Shown piece after piece: positions 8,187 through 11,010 of a DNA stretch of 11,010 nucleotides (positions within the stretch are counted from its first letter, which is position 1; each line of letters opens with the position of its first letter). Position numbers and translations under genes: made by a program. The notes under the pieces are model-generated. The model worked only from the letters and a program-made list of their open reading frames with translations. It made no database searches and was not told the origin of the DNA. This DNA is from Bacteroidota bacterium (GTDB lineage: Bacteria > Bacteroidota > Bacteroidia > Bacteroidales > F082), in the NCBI GenBank assembly GCA_023396415.1, contig JAEWWJ010000076.1, forward strand, positions 1 through 11,010, read 5' to 3'.

Positions 8187-8289
8187 GTTCGATTGAATTA
8201 AGCAATCACAATATAATTTGTGGTAGTTGAATTTAGAGTTCCATATTTTAGTTTCATTTATACATCAAACGAAAAAAAAATTAGATATT

Positions 8290-8997
8290 ATGAAAAAAAT
8301 ATTAATACCAATAGTAATACTTTCAGTTATGCTATTATTGAGTTGTACAAAACAAGAGAAAATCTATAGCTGTGATTCAGAATTAAATGAATGGGCAGCG
8401 AAGCATAGTGATGATTTTCATGGAATAACACGGGCTCAGCTTGCCACTTTACCTCCTTCAATACAAAAAGCTATTTATCGCACACTTACTGGATCAGAAA
8501 AATATAATCTCTGGGTGGAAAAACTTATTATTGTAAAAAATAATACATTATACTCGGATTTGAGTAGTGAGATTGCTGTTTTGACGGAGAAAATAGATAT
8601 AGATTGGTATGAAAGAGATTTGCGAGAAAGTTTAGATGCGAATGACTCAATTTTTCTATATAACTGGGAAAATCAAGTGTTGAATTCTGGAAAAATAGAT
8701 TCAACAGATTACATCATTAACTTTTGTACTTTAATGACAGCGAATGAAATAGACATGTTATTAAACAATAGTGAAAGATTAGACCATTCATGGATAGTTA
8801 CTTTTAATCTGCCTTCAATAACAACATCACTTAAGGCAGCACCTCAGGATTGCAGTTGTCGATATGATATTTATTGTAATATTTTTCTTGCTGAAGAATG
8901 CAAGGAAGGAGGTTGTACCCAGGTTTATGATTGTGGTTTAGTTGGTAGTTCCAAATGCAAAGGTCTTTGTCCTGAAGAGATTGCTCCTATTGATTAA
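8290..8997 (+). CDS. cysteine-rich lipoprotein, bacteriocin fulvocin C-related family
   Basis: 235 residues. A lipoprotein signal peptide (MKK, hydrophobic core, lipobox LLSC with Cys19) predicts lipid anchoring. The middle (about 29-180) is polar and helical, with LPPSIQKAIYRTLTGSEKYNLWVEKL-type spacing typical of these proteins. The C-terminus (188-227) packs eight cysteines (188, 190, 196, 204, 209, 215, 223, 227), opening with CSC and ending CKGLC. This resembles the eight-cysteine pattern I recall for fulvocin C of Myxococcus fulvus and for Bacteroidota proteins named after it. Whether the tail is released as a peptide is unknown; no double-glycine precedes it. ATG 8290 is chosen because it starts the signal peptide; an upstream TTG at 8227 in frame is not credible. 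The gene is strongly AT-rich (17 G/C in 8701-8760). The next gene starts 20 bp on. The family call is by memory of pattern, without a search. Confidence 0.72.
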   Translation: MKKILIPIVILSVMLLLSCTKQEKIYSCDSELNEWAAKHSDDFHGITRAQLATLPPSIQKAIYRTLTGSEKYNLWVEKLIIVKNNTLYSDLSSEIAVLTEKIDIDWYERDLRESLDANDSIFLYNWENQVLNSGKIDSTDYIINFCTLMTANEIDMLLNNSERLDHSWIVTFNLPSITTSLKAAPQDCSCRYDIYCNIFLAEECKEGGCTQVYDCGLVGSSKCKGLCPEEIAPID

Positions 8998-9017
8998 CTA
9001 ACTTTTTCTCCTTGCTT

Positions 9018-10184
9018 ATGAAAATTTCTAAATTGCTGTTTACCATCGTATATCTGATATTGATAAGTCTTTTTGTGTTTGTGATAGAAACAAGAAACTT
9101 TGACAGATTGATTCAGTTTTCCATTATTTTTGGTGCTGGACTGGGATTTTATTGTGCTCATAAGCAAGGAGAAAAGTCTTTTTACTATGTTATCCTGACA
9201 TTAACGGCTTTGCTTCCGGTATTGGTTTGGACTTTGTCGGGATTAATTAACCAAGAGATTCGTGGTTTACAATTTACTGCTGTTTTGTTTTTAGCTTTCT
9301 ATATCCCGACAATAGTTGGATATGTGCTGAGAAAGCTGAAAATATCTGATGAAATTAAGCTTGCAATATTATTTGGAATTATTTTTACTTTCCTCTCGGC
9401 AGCAACCCGAAAGCTAAATCATGGTACCTCAGCCTCCATTACAATTCTTCTTGCTGGAATTGTTGTGACCTTTCTGAGTCCAAAATCAAAAGCTGCATCC
9501 GTGAGGTTTCTTTTTGTGTTCAACAGTATTTATTTGATATTAAATATTTTACTAGGTAGCTTTCCGGATGTCTTGCAAATGTCATTACTTCTCTTCTGTA
9601 TTGTGCTTATAAGTATTATTAGCCATGTAATGCGGTTTTCAAGCTTTTCAAAAGTGAGAAAGCTTTCATGGCTTTTATCTGTCACTTTGTTTATTTCAAT
9701 CTTTGGTTGGTTTGGACAGGAGAACTATGAAACTTGGTTTTTTGCGAAACTTAATAATGAATCCATACAAGAAAAAGTAGATTATACTTTTTTGACGACT
9801 GAAAATGTGCGCATCAGCTCCATAGACTCAGCTGACAGAAAAATTATCGTCCTCTTTTGGTCTGAGGCCTGTGCCAGCTGTAAAGAAGAATTTCCTTATT
9901 TTTCGGAACTTGCTGCAAAGTATGAAAACGACTCCTCCAAAATATTCTTAGCAGCTTATCTGTCATTAAAGGAGGATGATACGGCATATTATAATCAAAT
10001 CACAGCGCAACCCTTTAACTTTTATTGGGGCAGGGCAGCGAATAGTGAAATCCTCATGAAACAATTAAAAATGACAGGAGTGCCGCATCTGACAATTATT
10101 GACAAGCAAAATAACGCTATCTATAATGGCCACGTTAGCAATCGCCCATGGATATGGGTAAACAGACCATCGGGGTTTTTTTAA
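9018..10184 (+). CDS. polytopic membrane protein with C-terminal periplasmic thioredoxin-like (TlpA-type) domain
   Basis: 388 residues from ATG 9018 (a TTG at 9012 adds two residues and is unlikely). Nine hydrophobic segments are visible to about residue 233, which places the C-terminal domain in the periplasm if the N-terminus is cytoplasmic. Residues about 255-376 form a thioredoxin-fold domain: strand IIVLFW, redox motif CASC (285-288) and cis-proline loop TGVPHL (Pro356). It should exchange thiols and disulfides, taking electrons or oxidising power from the membrane part. The partner is plausibly the cysteine-rich lipoprotein 20 bp upstream. The membrane part is not one I can name; MauE/DoxX-type redox proteins are shorter. 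AT-rich like its neighbour. The start has no strong ribosome site. The thioredoxin call is firm, its direction (oxidase, reductase or isomerase) is open. Confidence 0.8.
   Translation: MKISKLLFTIVYLILISLFVFVIETRNFDRLIQFSIIFGAGLGFYCAHKQGEKSFYYVILTLTALLPVLVWTLSGLINQEIRGLQFTAVLFLAFYIPTIVGYVLRKLKISDEIKLAILFGIIFTFLSAATRKLNHGTSASITILLAGIVVTFLSPKSKAASVRFLFVFNSIYLILNILLGSFPDVLQMSLLLFCIVLISIISHVMRFSSFSKVRKLSWLLSVTLFISIFGWFGQENYETWFFAKLNNESIQEKVDYTFLTTENVRISSIDSADRKIIVLFWSEACASCKEEFPYFSELAAKYENDSSKIFLAAYLSLKEDDTAYYNQITAQPFNFYWGRAANSEILMKQLKMTGVPHLTIIDKQNNAIYNGHVSNRPWIWVNRPSGFF
10145..10182 (+). terminator. possible intrinsic terminator overlapping the 3' end of the membrane redoxin gene
   Basis: CCCATGG (10145-10151) can pair with CCAT-GGG (10167-10174, one bulged C at 10171) and is followed by seven T (10176-10182) running into the stop codon TAA. 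The 15-base loop and the bulge make it mediocre. If it works, the exporter gene downstream needs its own promoter. Confidence 0.35.
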
Positions 10185-10203
10185 TTTTATTGTTTAGTTT
10201 CTC

Positions 10204-10242
10204 TGATACTTATTCTATTTTCTAACAAGAATAAGAATATCA
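10204..10242. other. 12-bp interrupted hairpin between redoxin and exporter genes
   Basis: TGATACTTATTC (10204-10215) pairs with GAATAAG (10229-10235) and TATCA (10238-10242), with two unpaired A between and a 13-base loop. No T-run follows on the plus strand, so it looks more like an RNA-stability or processing hairpin than a terminator. Confidence 0.4.
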
Positions 10243-10285
10243 GGAAGTTAATTCTGCTCCCGAAATGTAAGTTTCGACCAGGAAT

Positions 10286-10363
10286 ATGATAACCGGAGCG
10301 AACAAGCTGAAGGGAGGCCGTCTCAGTGTGATCCGTATCCCAAATAATTATTATACACGATGA
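10286..10363 (+). CDS. speculative 25-codon micro-ORF with a Gly-Gly motif
   Basis: ATG 10286 to TGA 10361-10363 encodes 25 residues containing KLKGGRLS, with Gly-Gly at 10-11, directly upstream of the C39 exporter. C39 peptidases cut after double glycine, so a peptide substrate could sit here. Against it, the leader would be only 11 residues, the remaining core 14 residues without cysteine, and AGGA at 10280-10283 is too close to the start. The surrounding bases also have hairpin potential (GCTCC 10256-10260 with GGAGC 10295-10299). Chance is a likely explanation. Confidence 0.12.
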   Translation: MITGANKLKGGRLSVIRIPNNYYTR

Positions 10364-10414
10364 CTTCTTTTTTTACAAAACAAGTATTCCTTGATAAGAA
10401 TTAATCATTAAAGT

Positions 10415-11010
10415 ATGGGCCATTGGTTCTCCCACACCCCCCAACTCGATGCCCGCGACTGCGGCCCGGCCTGCCTGCACATGAATAGCAGGCACCATGG
10501 CAGGCAGCACAACCTGGCTTTGTTGAGTGAGTATTGCCACATCACACGCGAGGGCTTTTCGCTGTTGGGCATCAGTGATGCTGCCGAAAAAATCGGCTTC
10601 CGTACCATGGGTGTAAAGATCAGCTACGAAAAGCTGGCCAACGAAGTGCCGCTGCCCTGCATCGCCCATTGGAAACAACGCCACTTTGTGGTGGTGTATG
10701 GTATTGGCGGAAAACACAAAGATAAAGTGAAAGTGGCCGACCCCGCCCACGGCCTGCTTACCTACAGCCGTGCTGAGTTTGAAAAAGCCTGGGCAAGCAC
10801 CAGCGAACAAGGCGAACCCATGGGCGTGTGCCTCTTGCTTGAACCTACACCCGACTTTTATGCTGCTCCGGAGGAGCTTGCTCCCAAAAACAGTTTCCGC
10901 TATTTGTTTGCGTATCTCAAGCCGCACCACAAACTGCTTATGCAACTGATGCTGGGCATGTTGCTGGGCAGCCTGCTGCAGCTCATTTTTCCTTTTCTCA
11001 CCCAATCAGT
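10415..11010 (+). CDS. C39-peptidase ABC exporter (bacteriocin/peptide type), 3'-truncated
   Basis: Open to the window end with no stop; 198 residues are visible of an expected 700-plus. Residues 1 to about 130 are a C39 peptidase: QLDARDCGPAC gives oxyanion Gln10 and catalytic Cys16, RHFVVVY gives His90 and ADPAHG gives Asp109, so the triad is intact. ITREGFSLLGISDAAEKIGF is a typical internal segment. After a linker, a first membrane segment begins near 175 and ends in FPFLTQS, as in peptidase-containing ABC transporters. The ABC ATPase lies beyond the edge. It should cut double-glycine leaders and export the peptide through the inner membrane. ATG 10415 is fixed by an in-frame TAA at 10409-10411. 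Composition is GC-rich (37 G/C in 10741-10800) unlike the two preceding genes, suggesting a different origin or expression class. No clear promoter is seen between 10185 and 10414. Confidence 0.9.
   Translation, partial: MGHWFSHTPQLDARDCGPACLHMNSRHHGRQHNLALLSEYCHITREGFSLLGISDAAEKIGFRTMGVKISYEKLANEVPLPCIAHWKQRHFVVVYGIGGKHKDKVKVADPAHGLLTYSRAEFEKAWASTSEQGEPMGVCLLLEPTPDFYAAPEELAPKNSFRYLFAYLKPHHKLLMQLMLGMLLGSLLQLIFPFLTQS

Larger units (their letters stand above)
7553..8289. other. gene-poor stretch with several inverted repeats
   Basis: About 740 bases between the antiporter and the lipoprotein gene with no convincing gene. It holds a hairpin at 7599-7620, a long nested inverted repeat at 7729-7831, a doubtful ORF at 7914-8186, a C-tract with flanking complement at 8026-8058 and a hairpin at 8138-8155, each listed separately. 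The last 70 bases are very A/T-rich, including a run of nine A before the lipoprotein start. A promoter for the lipoprotein operon must lie here; TATAATTTG (8212-8220) resembles a -7 box but has one base too many between TA and TTTG. Confidence 0.6.

Noticed and set aside
8227..8289. TTG 8227 as start of the cysteine-rich lipoprotein
   Set aside because: The lipoprotein signal peptide begins at ATG 8290, after an A-rich leader; a 21-residue extension would bury the signal.
10373..11005. 210-codon minus-strand ORF at the right end
   Set aside because: It is antisense to a plus-strand frame with a full C39 peptidase signature and resembles no protein family.
1..11010. CRISPR array, tRNA, rRNA, insertion sequence or attachment site
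   Set aside because: I saw no regularly spaced repeats, no cloverleaf with CCA-type acceptor features, no transposase-like protein and no target-site duplications.

Overview
The window looks like a chromosomal piece of a Bacteroidota genome. The evidence is a C-terminal type IX secretion (T9SS) sorting domain, a TAnnTTTG-type -7 promoter element, A-rich leaders in place of strong Shine-Dalgarno sites, and housekeeping families common in that phylum. I cannot place it to genus.

Left part (1-7552), ordinary backbone. A 5'-truncated S9 prolyl-oligopeptidase-type serine peptidase (+) converges on an M20 metallo-dipeptidase (-), and a symmetrical terminator lies between them. From a 171-bp divergent intergenic region, a secreted Asp-box beta-propeller protein with a T9SS tail reads rightward. 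An AspT/YidE-type two-repeat antiporter follows 26 bp later. The two peptidases suggest peptide scavenging, in the envelope and cytoplasm respectively.

Middle (7553-8289), a gene-poor stretch of about 740 bp. It is rich in inverted repeats: a 9-bp hairpin with a TTCG loop, a nested structure of about 103 bp closed by a 15-bp stem, a C-tract with a CCTCCC/GGGAGG pair, and a further 6-bp stem. One doubtful small ORF is present.

Right part (8290-11010), an accessory locus of different composition. Two very AT-rich genes, 20 bp apart, encode a lipoprotein with an eight-cysteine C-terminus resembling the fulvocin C-related bacteriocin family, and a nine-helix membrane protein fused to a periplasmic thioredoxin-like domain with a CASC motif. 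After about 230 bp comes a clearly GC-richer gene, cut by the window end. It encodes the N-terminus of a C39-peptidase ABC exporter with an intact Cys/His/Asp triad. Together these look like a cysteine-rich secreted-peptide locus: product, thiol/disulfide enzyme, and leader-cleaving exporter. This is the most interesting part of the window. The functional link is inferred from gene order and motifs.
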